A program made the position numbers and the translations under genes. Positions 8,189 through 16,281 of a stretch of DNA of 64,000 nucleotides are shown piece after piece. Each line of letters starts with the position of its first letter. Position 1 is the stretch's first letter. A model generated the notes under the pieces. It was given only the letters and a program-made list of their open reading frames with translations, was not told where the DNA came from and did no database searches. Source of the DNA: Caccocola sp964450835 (GTDB lineage: Bacteria; Synergistota; Synergistia; Synergistales; Synergistaceae); the NCBI GenBank assembly GCA_964450835.1, contig CAYVEQ010000001.1, forward strand, positions 1 to 64,000, read 5' to 3'.

Positions 8189-8960
8189 AATTCTCTCCTT
8201 CTCCGCCGCACTCGGCCGTTGTCACATAAAGCCCCGTCTCTTCGGCGACAATCGCGGCAAGTGCCGGCATCGAAAAACGCTCCATCTCGCCGTGGTCGCA
8301 GACAGCAACCGCAAGCCCGGCATCTAAGGCTTCTTCCCGGGGGTGATATGTAACGTCCGCCGTTATAAAGCACTGAACGCCACTCGACGCCGCCTCGGGC
8401 CACAAATCCATGCAGGCGCCTCCGCCTATGGCAACGCGCCGTACATCACGCCCCCTGTCGCCGTAAAGAGAAACCGCGCTCAGCTTCCATTTCTCGCGAA
8501 GAAACTCGCAAAGCGCGCCCGGGCTGAGGGCGCGCGGAAGATTTCCGGCTGCGCCGAGTCCCCATGCGCCGTTTCCCGAAGGGACAAGCGGCGCAATGCC
8601 GGAAAGGCCGAGTGCGCCGGCGAGTATAAAGTTCACCCCTTCGGGCGAGGAATCCCAGTTCGTATGAACGGCATAGAGAGCAACTCCCTTCTCTATCGCA
8701 TCAATGATGGCGCGTCCGGCGAGGCTTTCGTCGGAAAGAGATTTAATCGGTCTGAAAATAACAGGGTGGTGAGTGACCAGCAGCCCGCAGCCAAGTTCCG
8801 CCGCGCGCGCCACCGCTGCGGGAGTCGCGTCAAGCGCGACGGCTATCCGCTCCGCGTCGGCGGCTGTGCGGCCCGCAAGAAGTCCTGGGTTGTCCCACGG
8901 CTCGGCCCAGCTTTTAGGGATTCTCTTTTCTATTCTCGCGACAATCTCGGAAATCCGCAT
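8178..8960 (-). CDS. Nif3-like dinuclear metal-centre hydrolase
   Basis: A 260-residue protein of the NIF3/GTP cyclohydrolase I type 2 family: PWDNPGLLAGR near the N-terminus, LLVTHHPVIFRP (metal-binding His pair, about 59-70) and HTNWDSSPEGVN (about 95-106). The family forms hexameric toroids with a dinuclear metal site; the physiological substrate is disputed. The ATG at 8960 follows GAGGTG at 5 nt and is preferred to a TTG five codons earlier. First gene of the scp operon, with a good promoter upstream. Confidence 0.87.
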   Translation of the reverse strand: MRISEIVARIEKRIPKSWAEPWDNPGLLAGRTAADAERIAVALDATPAAVARAAELGCGLLVTHHPVIFRPIKSLSDESLAGRAIIDAIEKGVALYAVHTNWDSSPEGVNFILAGALGLSGIAPLVPSGNGAWGLGAAGNLPRALSPGALCEFLREKWKLSAVSLYGDRGRDVRRVAIGGGACMDLWPEAASSGVQCFITADVTYHPREEALDAGLAVAVCDHGEMERFSMPALAAIVAEETGLYVTTAECGGEGENFGG

Positions 8961-8990
8961 TAAGACACCTCGCAAACTGTCCGTAATAAA

Positions 8991-9019
8991 ATTTTATAAC
9001 GGCGGCGCCGCGCCGTCAA
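8991..9019 (-). promoter_or_regulatory. promoter of the nif3-scpA-scpB-rluB operon
   Basis: Minus strand TTGACG, a 17-nt spacer (GC-rich) and TAAAAT. The first base of the -10 is 37 nt upstream of the nif3 ATG. Confidence 0.7.
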
Positions 9020-9158
9020 AAACCAAAAACACCGCGCCATTTAATAAAAAACCGGTAAGATTCACGCCGCGAAGCGCAAACCGCAATCCATGCACACGCG
9101 ATGTTTCGCTGTCCGTGGCGCGACCGGCGGCATAGCAGCGGCTTGCGCAGGTACAGTT
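9020..9158. other. intergenic stretch without recognised feature
   Basis: Lies between the nif3 promoter and the rnpB 3' hairpin. I see no coding frame with a ribosome-binding site and no family motif. Confidence 0.5.
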
Positions 9159-9189
9159 AAGCCGCGAACGGAGCTATCCTTCGCGGCTT
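9159..9189 (-). terminator. hairpin downstream of rnpB
   Basis: A stem of at least 9 bp, AGCCGCGAA / TTCGCGGCT, with an 11-nt loop just beyond the RNA's 3' end. The T-run is weak (CTTAACTG), so it may protect the 3' end as well as terminate. Confidence 0.6.
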
Positions 9190-9193
9190 ATAA

Positions 9194-9539
9194 ACAGAGC
9201 ACCCGCTAAGCCGGGTTTTGTAGGGGGCATGCCCCGCCAGCCATTTATCTGATCCCGCGCTTGCACGCGAGCATAAGCGGTCGCACCCGGGAGTCGGCGG
9301 GCCGCCTCATCCTCCCCTATTCGACCTTGCTCCTGATGGGGTTTGCCTGGCCCGCGGGTTCCCCTCGCGGCCGGTGGGCTCTTACCCCGCCTTTTCATCC
9401 TTGCCGCTCGCGCGGCGGTTTGCTTTTCTGCGGCACTTTCCCTGGGTTCGCACCCGCAGGAATTTCTCCTGCATCACGCCCTGCGGAGCCCGGACTTTCC
9501 TCCGGCGGCAGACCGGCGGCTGGCTCGGATACTCTGCCG
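9194..9539 (-). ncRNA. rnpB: RNase P RNA, bacterial class A
   Basis: The catalytic RNA of RNase P, which removes 5' leaders from pre-tRNAs. Diagnostic conserved stretches on the minus strand, in order: GAGGAAAGTCCGGGCTCC (P4 5' side), GGGTAAGAGCCCACC, CAGGCAAACCCC, GGAGCAAGGTCGAATAGG, AGATAAATGGCTG and ACAAAACCCGGCTTAGCGGG (P4 3' side and 3' end). The ends were set by pairing of CAGAGT near 9530-9538 with GCTCTG at 9195-9200 (P1). About 346 nt, which is normal. The 3' part encodes no CCA. Confidence 0.95.
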
Positions 9540-9542
9540 TTT

Positions 9543-9548
9543 ATTATA
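9543..9548 (-). promoter_or_regulatory. -10 element of rnpB
   Basis: A perfect TATAAT ends about 4 nt before the RNA 5' end as set by P1, so the true 5' end may be a few nt further in. No clear -35 is seen. Confidence 0.6.
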
Positions 9549-9550
9549 AC

Positions 9551-9943
9551 ATAGCGATCGTGAATCGCTTTTCCGTCGCTCACGCGCACCGCGAAAGCGG
9601 CTTCGATCTCTTGCTTCAGGCTGACCGTGCCTCTCGTGTCTGCCGCGCCCGACGCGCTTGCCTGTCTCACGGCTGTCCGTTTTCTCTTTGCCGCGCTTGC
9701 GTCTGGCCGTGATGATGAAAAACCCGCCTTGCTGTCTCCCCGCACGGCGGACGGATTCAAACTCCGGCGGCGTTCCCGAGGGTCTGTGAAAAAAAACGGC
9801 GCCGCCGGATTTCGCGACGGCGTTTATTTCCGTTTGGCGGCGCTGCACGAACTCACTTTCAAGAGCTTTACCGGAACGGGCATTGATACGTTACGTTCTC
9901 TCCGGCACAGAAACTGCCGCGCTTCCCGGGTTCGCGTTTACAG
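9551..9943 (-). pseudogene. possible decayed ORF upstream of rnpB
   Basis: No intact gene is visible in these 390 bases. On the minus strand two coding-looking pieces sit in different frames. One reads about 9886-9690 (SGKALESEFVQRRQTEINAV...GGFFIIT). A second, about 9650-9540, reads TVSLKQEIEAAF then SDGKAIHDRYVIING and runs into the rnpB promoter. The HDRYVII motif resembles the HDR(F/Y) strings of PLD-like proteins, which is weak evidence. A frameshifted remnant is the best reading; chance open frames in GC-rich DNA is the alternative. Confidence 0.25.
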
Positions 9944-9987
9944 AATAAAAAATCGCAGAGAAAGCAGAAACTTTATGCTTTCTCCGC
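9944..9987 (-). terminator. terminator of the 10-16 kb catabolic operon
   Basis: A 12-bp stem with one G-U pair, GCGGAGAAAGCA / TGCTTTCTCTGC, loop of 9 nt, followed on the minus strand by GATTTTTTATT. It lies 34 nt after the carrier gene stop. Confidence 0.88.
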
Positions 9988-10020
9988 AATTACAAATATA
10001 AAAGTGTCTTCGTTTCGGAT

Positions 10021-11271
10021 TTATATCACAATGTTGTAGATGCCGAGGATCGCCATAATCGTCAGCACCGCAAGCGCGATGAATGAAACGGCAAAGAGCT
10101 CCACAAAGAGGCGGTTCTGCGGAAAACGGGTTTCTGCGTCTTTCTGCTGGGCAACGCCTGCCATTATGAGAGCACCTGTGGTAGAGATCGGCGTGAAGCC
10201 CACGATCGTTCCGCCGATGACAACCATAGCCACCAGCCGGGATCCGTCAACTCCGATGCTTGCGGCAAGACCTCCGGCGACGGGAATCAGCGTCGGGAAG
10301 ACCACGCCGAGGCCGGAGCTGAATAAGGACATAACGCCGGAGGCGATGGCCATGATGGGAGCGGCGCTGCCCGGGCCAATGACCTTCTCAAGGGCAGCTA
10401 CCATAATATCTATGCCGCCGGAGAGCGAGATGACGTTCATAAGCATCCCAACGCCGAGCACCATGAAAATGACGCCCCAGGGGATGCCCGCGACGGCCTT
10501 CTTCTCATTGCCGCAGCCCAGGGCAACCAGTACAGTGCCGATGAGGAAACCTGTGAGCCCCACATTGAAAGAGAAGAAGAGTACGCCGATTGCCAGAATG
10601 ACCAGGCCGGCGAGAGAGAGTAGCTGCTGCCAGGTGAACGGGGGCAGTTTTTCCTTTTCGGCCGAGGCTTCCGCAAGGCGCCAGCCCCTATAGTACAGAT
10701 AGACCAGCGCGAGTACGATGAGAGCGGTAATAATCAAGCAGAACATAATGGGGATGGTATCGCCCACCATACCGTGCTCCTCCATCAGATTGCGGACGAC
10801 GGCCGCCTCCGGAGTCAGCGGGCTCATGCGTCCGGACATGACGCCGAGGTCTCCGATAATGGCTGTCATAATAGGGTTGATGCCGGCGGAGACAGCCACG
10901 GGGATGGCAATAACGGGAATGATGGTCAGCGAGGGGATGGCGCCGGGACCGGAGGCCGAGATTGCCATGCCGATGATGTACATCACGAATGGAATGGCTC
11001 TTGCCGGGACGAGGTTGACAATCTTCTTTGCCATGAGTTCCAGAGTGCCGTTACCGTTGATAATGGCAAAGAGATATGTGACGCCCGCCATCTGAATGAA
11101 CAGCGAAGTGCCGAAGCCCGCCACCACTTTCTTGGCTGGAATCACATCCCCGTAGAGCAGCGACAGAATCATCGCGAAGCCTATGCAGAGAATGCCGACG
11201 TTGGTGTTGCGGGCAAAGCCGATAATGATGGCCGCCAGCAGAAGGATAAGAGAAAGCAGACCCAGGTTCAT
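10021..11271 (-). CDS. MatC/SLC13-like dicarboxylate carrier
   Basis: A 416-residue membrane protein with about 11-12 hydrophobic segments. The N-terminal part (about 1-150: NVGILCIGFAMILSLLYGD, AGFGTSLFIQMAGVTYLF) matches the MatC domain found in malonate and other dicarboxylate carriers of the ion-transporter superfamily. GDLGVMSGRMSPLTPEAAV and IVGFTPISTTGALIMAG are the re-entrant, substrate-binding-like segments. It presumably imports the di- or tricarboxylate processed by the enzymes encoded upstream. Last gene of its operon: 3 nt after the lactonase stop and followed by a strong terminator. Confidence 0.82.
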   Translation of the reverse strand: MNLGLLSLILLLAAIIIGFARNTNVGILCIGFAMILSLLYGDVIPAKKVVAGFGTSLFIQMAGVTYLFAIINGNGTLELMAKKIVNLVPARAIPFVMYIIGMAISASGPGAIPSLTIIPVIAIPVAVSAGINPIMTAIIGDLGVMSGRMSPLTPEAAVVRNLMEEHGMVGDTIPIMFCLIITALIVLALVYLYYRGWRLAEASAEKEKLPPFTWQQLLSLAGLVILAIGVLFFSFNVGLTGFLIGTVLVALGCGNEKKAVAGIPWGVIFMVLGVGMLMNVISLSGGIDIMVAALEKVIGPGSAAPIMAIASGVMSLFSSGLGVVFPTLIPVAGGLAASIGVDGSRLVAMVVIGGTIVGFTPISTTGALIMAGVAQQKDAETRFPQNRLFVELFAVSFIALAVLTIMAILGIYNIVI

Positions 11272-11274
11272 GGT

Positions 11275-12321
11275 TCAGACCTCCTGAAATACGATGCACA
11301 CGGGGCTACCGGTGCGGACGATGTTAAGAGTCGGCGTGAGCTGCCCGGTGACAGAATCAAAGTCAAACTCGATGATTGTGTCGCTGTCCTCGTTCGCCAC
11401 ATAGCACTTGCCGTTCGGAGCAAAGCAGAAGAAGCGCGGCGTCTTGCCCAGGCATGGGAAGAAACCTGTATTGCGGAGATAGCCGGTAACAGGATCGATA
11501 CGGTAGGCAGCCAAGCTGTCTGTGTAGCGGTTGGATACAAGGACATAGCGTCCTGCTGGGTCAACCATGACCTCGCTGGCGTCGGAGTAGCCCGTGACTG
11601 TTTCGGGAACAGTGGTCAGCTCCTGAAGCGCCTCAAACTTGCCTGTCTTGTCGTCAAAGCGGAAGTAGAGGACTTTGTTGCCCTTCTCCTCGCACATATA
11701 AAGCCAGCGGTTGTTGGGGTGCATGGCGGCGTGACGCGGCTCGTCCCATGTCCTTGACAGGAAGCGGTCCGTTTCCGTGAACCGGCCGGTCTCGTGATCG
11801 TACTTGAGAGCTCTCATCTGGCCATAGCCGTTGACGCGGCCCTGAGCGCAGGCGAAGAGATAATTCTTTGTCCGATCCCACAAACACTGGTGGATTGTCG
11901 AAACCTTGCCCTCCGATTTCCCTTCATAGGTGTATGTGGCTACAACCTCTCCCAGGGAGCCGTCTTCGTTACGCGCGATGGTGTAGAGCGTGCCGCCCTG
12001 GAGGGTAGCCACGACGATGTTGCGGTTGGCCTTATCCACAGTGACATCGACGGGGTTGCGGCCGCCTATGTCGACGGTATTCAAATGTTCAAGGGTACGG
12101 TCGGGAAGAATCTTGTAGCTGGACACTTTAGTAAAGTCGCCGTGAACCGAATAGAGATACCTGCCTTCGCGATCCAGAGTCTGATAGGACGGGTTGGCCT
12201 CTGTGTAGAGGCACTGCAGCTCCTTCCACTCTCCGGAGGGCAGGATACGGTAGGTTTTCAGACCCTCGCCCCGGGCATTGCGCTCCTTGGTAGTCCTGCA
12301 TCCGACATATGCGTACAACAT
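11275..12321 (-). CDS. beta-propeller lactonase (6PGL/carboxymuconate cyclase-like)
   Basis: A 348-residue protein of the seven-bladed propeller lactonase family (PF10282-type), whose members include YkgB-type 6-phosphogluconolactonase and fungal 3-carboxy-cis,cis-muconate cyclase. Repeated blade strands are seen: YVGCRT at the start, GRYLYSVHG, NPVDVTVDKANR, PRHAAMHPNNRWLYMCEE (about 197-214), GRYVLVSNR and TPRFFCFAPNGKCYVANE. No signal peptide, so it is cytoplasmic. In this operon it is more likely to open or form a lactone of a carboxylic acid than to act on a sugar phosphate (inference). Confidence 0.82.
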   Translation of the reverse strand: MLYAYVGCRTTKERNARGEGLKTYRILPSGEWKELQCLYTEANPSYQTLDREGRYLYSVHGDFTKVSSYKILPDRTLEHLNTVDIGGRNPVDVTVDKANRNIVVATLQGGTLYTIARNEDGSLGEVVATYTYEGKSEGKVSTIHQCLWDRTKNYLFACAQGRVNGYGQMRALKYDHETGRFTETDRFLSRTWDEPRHAAMHPNNRWLYMCEEKGNKVLYFRFDDKTGKFEALQELTTVPETVTGYSDASEVMVDPAGRYVLVSNRYTDSLAAYRIDPVTGYLRNTGFFPCLGKTPRFFCFAPNGKCYVANEDSDTIIEFDFDSVTGQLTPTLNIVRTGSPVCIVFQEV

Positions 12322-12361
12322 AGTTTTACCTCCTGTTCTCTTCCCGGAATTCCGGGGATTT

Positions 12362-13273
12362 TTATTTTTTTGATTTTTGCGCGGAACCGTTGCCGCCTTT
12401 TCCGCCGTTTTTCTCCATTTCCTGTTCGATATAGAGAATAAATTCCTTCAACGCTTTAGATTTGTGTCCCCCCTGAAGATAGGTGAACCAGGTGTTTCGG
12501 AAGATCGGGCTCCCGTCCTTATGAAGCATCGGCATACGGAAGAGATTCACGGAGGCGGCTGCGTCCCGCGGCAGAAAACAGCAGACATAGCCCACTCCTT
12601 CGGACGCCATCTGCCAAGCCACATCAACATAGCCGATGACCATGTTGGCCGGCGGCTCCATATCAAACTGCTCCCTGTACCAGTTGTCCATCAAATCCCG
12701 GGATTTGGCGTTGGTGCGGTAGGCCAGACGCTGCATCCCGGGCAGGTCGGCCAGTTCCGCAGGTTCACGCGTCAGAACATAGGCGGGGGTTTTCTCTACG
12801 AAGACTTTCTTCACCGGTCCCTCGTAATCTCCTCTGACAAAGGCCACGTCCACGGTGCCGTCCAACAGATAGCGAAAGAGGGTATCGCTCGGCTCGTTGA
12901 GCACGTTGAAATCAACGTCGGGGTGAAGATCCCTGTATTTCATCAGAAGGCCAGAGAGGCTGTACTTGCTGAATGTGTATGATGAACCGATCGTTATGAC
13001 GCTGTCGCGGCAGGAGCGCATCTGTTCAACGGTTCTCTTGGTCTCCTCAAGAAATTTCAGGTATATCTCCGCCTGCTGCCCAAGGTAGCGGCCCTCGGCC
13101 GTGAAAATCAGCCCGCGCGACAGACGGTTGACAATTGAGACGCCAAACTCCTCCTCCATGTGCTGGAGCCGTTTGGTGAGCGAGGGCTGGGTCATATAGA
13201 GCAAATTGGCCACTCTCGTCAGGTTAGGAGTCTTGTAGAGTTCATACAGGATTTTCCAATCTGAATCTTTCAC
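12362..13273 (-). CDS. LysR-family transcriptional regulator
   Basis: 303 residues. The winged HTH (about 6-62) reads LYELYKTPNLTRVANLLYMTQPSLTKRLQHMEEEFGVSIVNR, and a periplasmic-binding-protein-like effector domain follows (about 90-295). The C-terminus is Lys/Gly-rich. It is encoded inside the operon it probably controls, between the lactonase and aconitase genes on the same strand, rather than divergently as usual. A T-N11-A box lies upstream of the first operon gene (16081-16099). The effector is presumably the imported acid or a pathway intermediate (inference). Confidence 0.9.
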   Translation of the reverse strand: MKDSDWKILYELYKTPNLTRVANLLYMTQPSLTKRLQHMEEEFGVSIVNRLSRGLIFTAEGRYLGQQAEIYLKFLEETKRTVEQMRSCRDSVITIGSSYTFSKYSLSGLLMKYRDLHPDVDFNVLNEPSDTLFRYLLDGTVDVAFVRGDYEGPVKKVFVEKTPAYVLTREPAELADLPGMQRLAYRTNAKSRDLMDNWYREQFDMEPPANMVIGYVDVAWQMASEGVGYVCCFLPRDAAASVNLFRMPMLHKDGSPIFRNTWFTYLQGGHKSKALKEFILYIEQEMEKNGGKGGNGSAQKSKK

Positions 13274-13305
13274 GCCGGCTCCTCCTTTCCGTCAGGCGTC
13301 TTATA

Positions 13306-15273
13306 TCAGCCCTGCCGCTTCTCCATCTCGGCCAGTTGATTCTTTAGGAAGCGGAGCTGGCCGCCCTGAAGTATGACCTCCACCTCGTTGTCGGTCAGGT
13401 CAAGCCGTACATCAAACTCAAAATGTTTGGTGACGTTGCGCACCGTAACACGCCGCGTCGGGATCTGATCGAGCAGATTGTCTATTTCCAGCTCGTCCAT
13501 CTGGTCGATGCTGTCATAGGCGGCCGGGTCTTCAAAGAGCATGGGGATGACGCCGTGATTGACCAAATTGCCCTTGTGTATGCGGGCGATGCTCTTCGCG
13601 ATGACGCACTTAATGCCCAGGTACATGGGGTTGATGGCGGCATGTTCACGGGAGGAACCCTGGCCGTAGTTCTCGCCCCCGACGATGATGCTGCTCCCCA
13701 TCTCCTTGGCCCGCGCGGCAAAGGCGGGGTCGTAGCGGGTATAGCAGTACTGGCTCATCAGAGGAATATTGGACCGCATGGAGGAAAATTCCGCGCTGGC
13801 CGGCGTGATGTCGTCGGTGGAAACATTGTCGCGGGTCTTCAGGCTGACTCCGGCCTTCATGTACTGCTGAGGAACGTCGGGTATCGGCAGAAACTTGATG
13901 TTGGGGCCGCGGACGATTTCCACCTTGGCAGATTCCTCAGGAGGCAGCGGCGGAATCAGCAGCGAATCGTCGCAAATGTAGGCAGCGGGTTCGGTAACCT
14001 GCCCGAGTTTGGCAACGTCGTACCCCATGACGTCGCGGGCGGAGGCGAAGGTTCCCGCCACGGCTGTGGCGGCCGCGCTTTCCGGGGAGACAAGATAGAT
14101 TTCGGCTGTGGGGTTGCCCGCGCGGCCTTTGAAATTACGGTTGGATGTGCGCACGGCCACACCGTTGGTCGGGGGCGTCTGACCGATGGCGCAGCAGGGG
14201 CCGCATGAAATTTCCAGCAGCCGGACGCCTGCGTCCGTCAGCATGTCGATGTAACCGTCGCGGAGCAGCTCCTTGTATGTCTGACGCGAAGCGATACCGC
14301 AGGTGCAGCTCACGTCCTCGTGGACGTGCCTGCCTTGGAATACAAGAGCCGCTTTGGCTATGTCGGCGTAGCTGGCGTTTGTGCATGAGCCGATGAATAC
14401 CTGCTGAACCGGCTTCTTCTCCACCTGGCTCAGGAGCTTCACATTGTCCGGCAGATGCGGACATGCGACGAGCGGCTCAAGCGATCCGAGATCCAATGTC
14501 ATCTCTTCGTCGTACTCCGCGTCCTCGTCGGGCAGAAGCTCCGTGTAGTCCTGAGAACGGCCCTGGGCGGTCAGGAATTTCTTTACCTCTTCGTCGGCCG
14601 GGAAGATCGAGGTCGTCGCTCCCATTTCGGCGCCCATATTTGCGATGGTGGCGCGCTGCGGAATCTCCAGGCTTGCGGCGCCCGGCCCCACATACTCGTA
14701 AACTTTGCCCAGACCGCCCTTGACCGACTCACGGCGAAGCATTTCCAAGATGACTTCCTTCGCGTTGACGCCGGGTTTAAGACGGCCGGTGAGATAGACC
14801 TTGACCACCTTGGGCATTTTCAGGCGCATCGGCACGCCCGTCATCGCTGTGGCTACGTCCATACCTCCCACACCGATGGAAAGCATTCCGACCGCTCCGC
14901 TGTGAGGGGTATGGCTGTCGCCTCCCATCAGCACCTGTCCGGGAACGGCGAAACGGGAAGTCTGAACGGTATGGCAGATGCCGTTGCCTGGCCGCGAGAG
15001 CCAGACTCCGTGTCTCTTCGCCACAGACTGGAGGTAAATGTGGTCATCAGGGGTCATGCTGTTGACATAGAGCAGATTGTGATCCAGATAGCTGACGCTG
15101 CATTTGACCCTGGTCCGGTCGATGCCGATTGCCTCGAAGGCAAGATAGGTCATAACGGCGTTCACGTCGTGCGTCAATGTCTGATCAACCCTGATGAACA
15201 CTTCCTCTCCGGGAACCATACTGCCGGAGACGAAATGCGACTCGATTATTTTTCTTGTCAGAGATTTTTTCAT
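13306..15273 (-). CDS. aconitase-family hydratase (fused large and small domains)
   Basis: 655 residues: a LeuC-like Fe-S catalytic part (about 1-430) fused to the swivel domain (about 470-655) with YGQGSSREHAA. Predicted 4Fe-4S ligands are Cys297 (GSCTNA), Cys357 and Cys360 (SCGPC). GGDSHTPHSGAVGML at 118-131 is the family substrate loop. The length matches the short bacterial aconitase type (about 640-660), not AcnA (about 890). It could be aconitate hydratase, but placement between lactonase, aldolase and carrier genes suggests a dedicated dehydratase/isomerase for a related 2-hydroxy-tricarboxylate. Confidence 0.85.
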   Translation of the reverse strand: MKKSLTRKIIESHFVSGSMVPGEEVFIRVDQTLTHDVNAVMTYLAFEAIGIDRTRVKCSVSYLDHNLLYVNSMTPDDHIYLQSVAKRHGVWLSRPGNGICHTVQTSRFAVPGQVLMGGDSHTPHSGAVGMLSIGVGGMDVATAMTGVPMRLKMPKVVKVYLTGRLKPGVNAKEVILEMLRRESVKGGLGKVYEYVGPGAASLEIPQRATIANMGAEMGATTSIFPADEEVKKFLTAQGRSQDYTELLPDEDAEYDEEMTLDLGSLEPLVACPHLPDNVKLLSQVEKKPVQQVFIGSCTNASYADIAKAALVFQGRHVHEDVSCTCGIASRQTYKELLRDGYIDMLTDAGVRLLEISCGPCCAIGQTPPTNGVAVRTSNRNFKGRAGNPTAEIYLVSPESAAATAVAGTFASARDVMGYDVAKLGQVTEPAAYICDDSLLIPPLPPEESAKVEIVRGPNIKFLPIPDVPQQYMKAGVSLKTRDNVSTDDITPASAEFSSMRSNIPLMSQYCYTRYDPAFAARAKEMGSSIIVGGENYGQGSSREHAAINPMYLGIKCVIAKSIARIHKGNLVNHGVIPMLFEDPAAYDSIDQMDELEIDNLLDQIPTRRVTVRNVTKHFEFDVRLDLTDNEVEVILQGGQLRFLKNQLAEMEKRQG

Positions 15274-15291
15274 TCTTCTACACCCTCCTGT

Positions 15292-15966
15292 TCAGATAAT
15301 TTCGCAGTCAATCTCACGGAGCTTCTCTGCCACCCAGGGGCGGGTGAATGTGCCTGAGGCGATTTTCTCCAGTGATTTTTTCTCTTTGTCCCCAACGACC
15401 AAGGCGGCCTCGGCAACCTGAGACGCAATTTCCGGCGAGATAAATATTATGCCGTCCGCGTCTCCCACAACAATGTCACCGGGGCGAACCACCCTGCCTC
15501 CGATAACCACGGGAACGTTGATCTCTCCCGGGCCGTTCTTATAGGGGCCGTTGGGCGTAAAGCCGCGGGCATAAACGTGGAAATCCTCCACAGCCTCAAT
15601 GCCCTCTTTGTCGCGGACCGCACCGTCGCAGACAATGCCCTTAATGCCGCGCGCCTTGGAGTAGATGACAAGCAGGTCTCCGAACATAGCCCGCTCGGTC
15701 CGCCCTCCGGCATCCACCACAATGACGTCTCCCGGCTTTGCTATATCCAGCGCCGCGTGGAACATGAGGTTATCCCCTTCTGGCACCTTCACAGTGAAAG
15801 CGCAGCCCAGCAACTGGCCCTTGTTGAGAGGCCGGATTGCCGCGTCCGCCGCCGCCGTGCGTCCCATGCAGTCGTCCAGGTCGGATACCGGAATGCCCCT
15901 GAAGCGCTCCACCAGCGCCGTATCTGGTCTGTGAAAGTCGCGGATGATTTTGCATCCGATTGCCAT
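15292..15966 (-). CDS. RraA-like aldolase (HMG/CHA aldolase or oxaloacetate decarboxylase type)
   Basis: 224 residues of the RraA/LigK fold. SDLDDCMGR is at about 27-35; GDLLVIYSKARGIKGIVCDGAVRD (about 94-117) is the Mg/substrate motif with the R-D pair; GDIVVGDADGIIFI follows near 160-173. Catalytic members cleave 4-hydroxy-4-methyl- or 4-carboxy-4-hydroxy-2-oxoglutarate/adipate to pyruvate plus a 2-oxoacid, or decarboxylate oxaloacetate. Non-enzymatic RraA inhibits RNase E, but operon context argues for the aldolase. The ATG at 15966 is chosen because AGGAGG lies 7 nt before it; an upstream TTG is rejected. First gene of the operon. Confidence 0.83.
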   Translation of the reverse strand: MAIGCKIIRDFHRPDTALVERFRGIPVSDLDDCMGRTAAADAAIRPLNKGQLLGCAFTVKVPEGDNLMFHAALDIAKPGDVIVVDAGGRTERAMFGDLLVIYSKARGIKGIVCDGAVRDKEGIEAVEDFHVYARGFTPNGPYKNGPGEINVPVVIGGRVVRPGDIVVGDADGIIFISPEIASQVAEAALVVGDKEKKSLEKIASGTFTRPWVAEKLREIDCEII

Positions 15967-16061
15967 ATCTCTGCCTCCTTCCAATTTTTACAGCGGGGAA
16001 ATGCCATATCAACTTTTTTATCTTTCTTTTTTATCTTAGATTAGAGGCGGGTGAATGTAAA

Positions 16062-16090
16062 ATTGTATTATTCTATTGCCATATTCCCAA
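16062..16090 (-). promoter_or_regulatory. promoter of the catabolic operon
   Basis: Minus strand TTGGGA (16090-16085), 17-nt spacer, TACAAT (16067-16062). The weak -35 overlaps the LysR-type box, as expected for an activator-dependent promoter. The leader to the ATG is about 90 nt. Confidence 0.6.
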
Positions 16091-16099
16091 AGAGAATAT
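16081..16099 (-). promoter_or_regulatory. LysR-type operator (T-N11-A palindrome)
   Basis: The minus strand reads ATATTC-TCTTTGG-GAATAT, a perfect 6-bp inverted repeat with 7-nt centre. It contains TTC-N7-GAA, the T-N11-A LysR consensus. It overlaps the -35 of the operon that encodes a LysR protein. Confidence 0.65.
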
Positions 16100-16230
16100 C
16101 GAAAATGTACGGCGCGCTGTCATGCCGCATACGTCACTGTTTTTTCTTCCGCACGCCGCGCTTTTGCCGCGCGGGATATGAATGTCAGCACTGCCGCTGT
16201 TCAGACTGCGAAACGATCCGGCGAACGGAC
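16100..16230. other. intergenic stretch without recognised gene
   Basis: Between the LysR box and the ATPase operon terminator. It holds one short CCGCGC/GCGCGG hairpin. A 67-codon minus-strand frame here overlaps the terminator, lacks a ribosome-binding site and is Arg/Ser-rich, so I do not call it. Confidence 0.4.
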
Positions 16231-16260
16231 AAAAAAAGCGGCGCGCCCTGCGGCGCGCCG
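16231..16260 (-). terminator. terminator of the V-type ATPase operon
   Basis: Stem CGGCGCGCC / GGCGCGCCG with a 4-nt loop, then CTTTTTTT on the minus strand, 22 nt after the subunit D stop. Confidence 0.9.
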
Positions 16261-16281
16261 TACAAGAAAACTGCATAGCTT

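Noticed and set aside
9174..9848. Several overlapping frames on both strands around 9.2-9.8 kb
   Set aside because: Most of the region is RNase P RNA with its promoter and terminator; frames inside it are accidental.
16073..16276. Small minus-strand ORF between the catabolic and ATPase operons
   Set aside because: Overlaps the ATPase terminator and the LysR box, with no ribosome-binding site and low-complexity Arg/Ser content.
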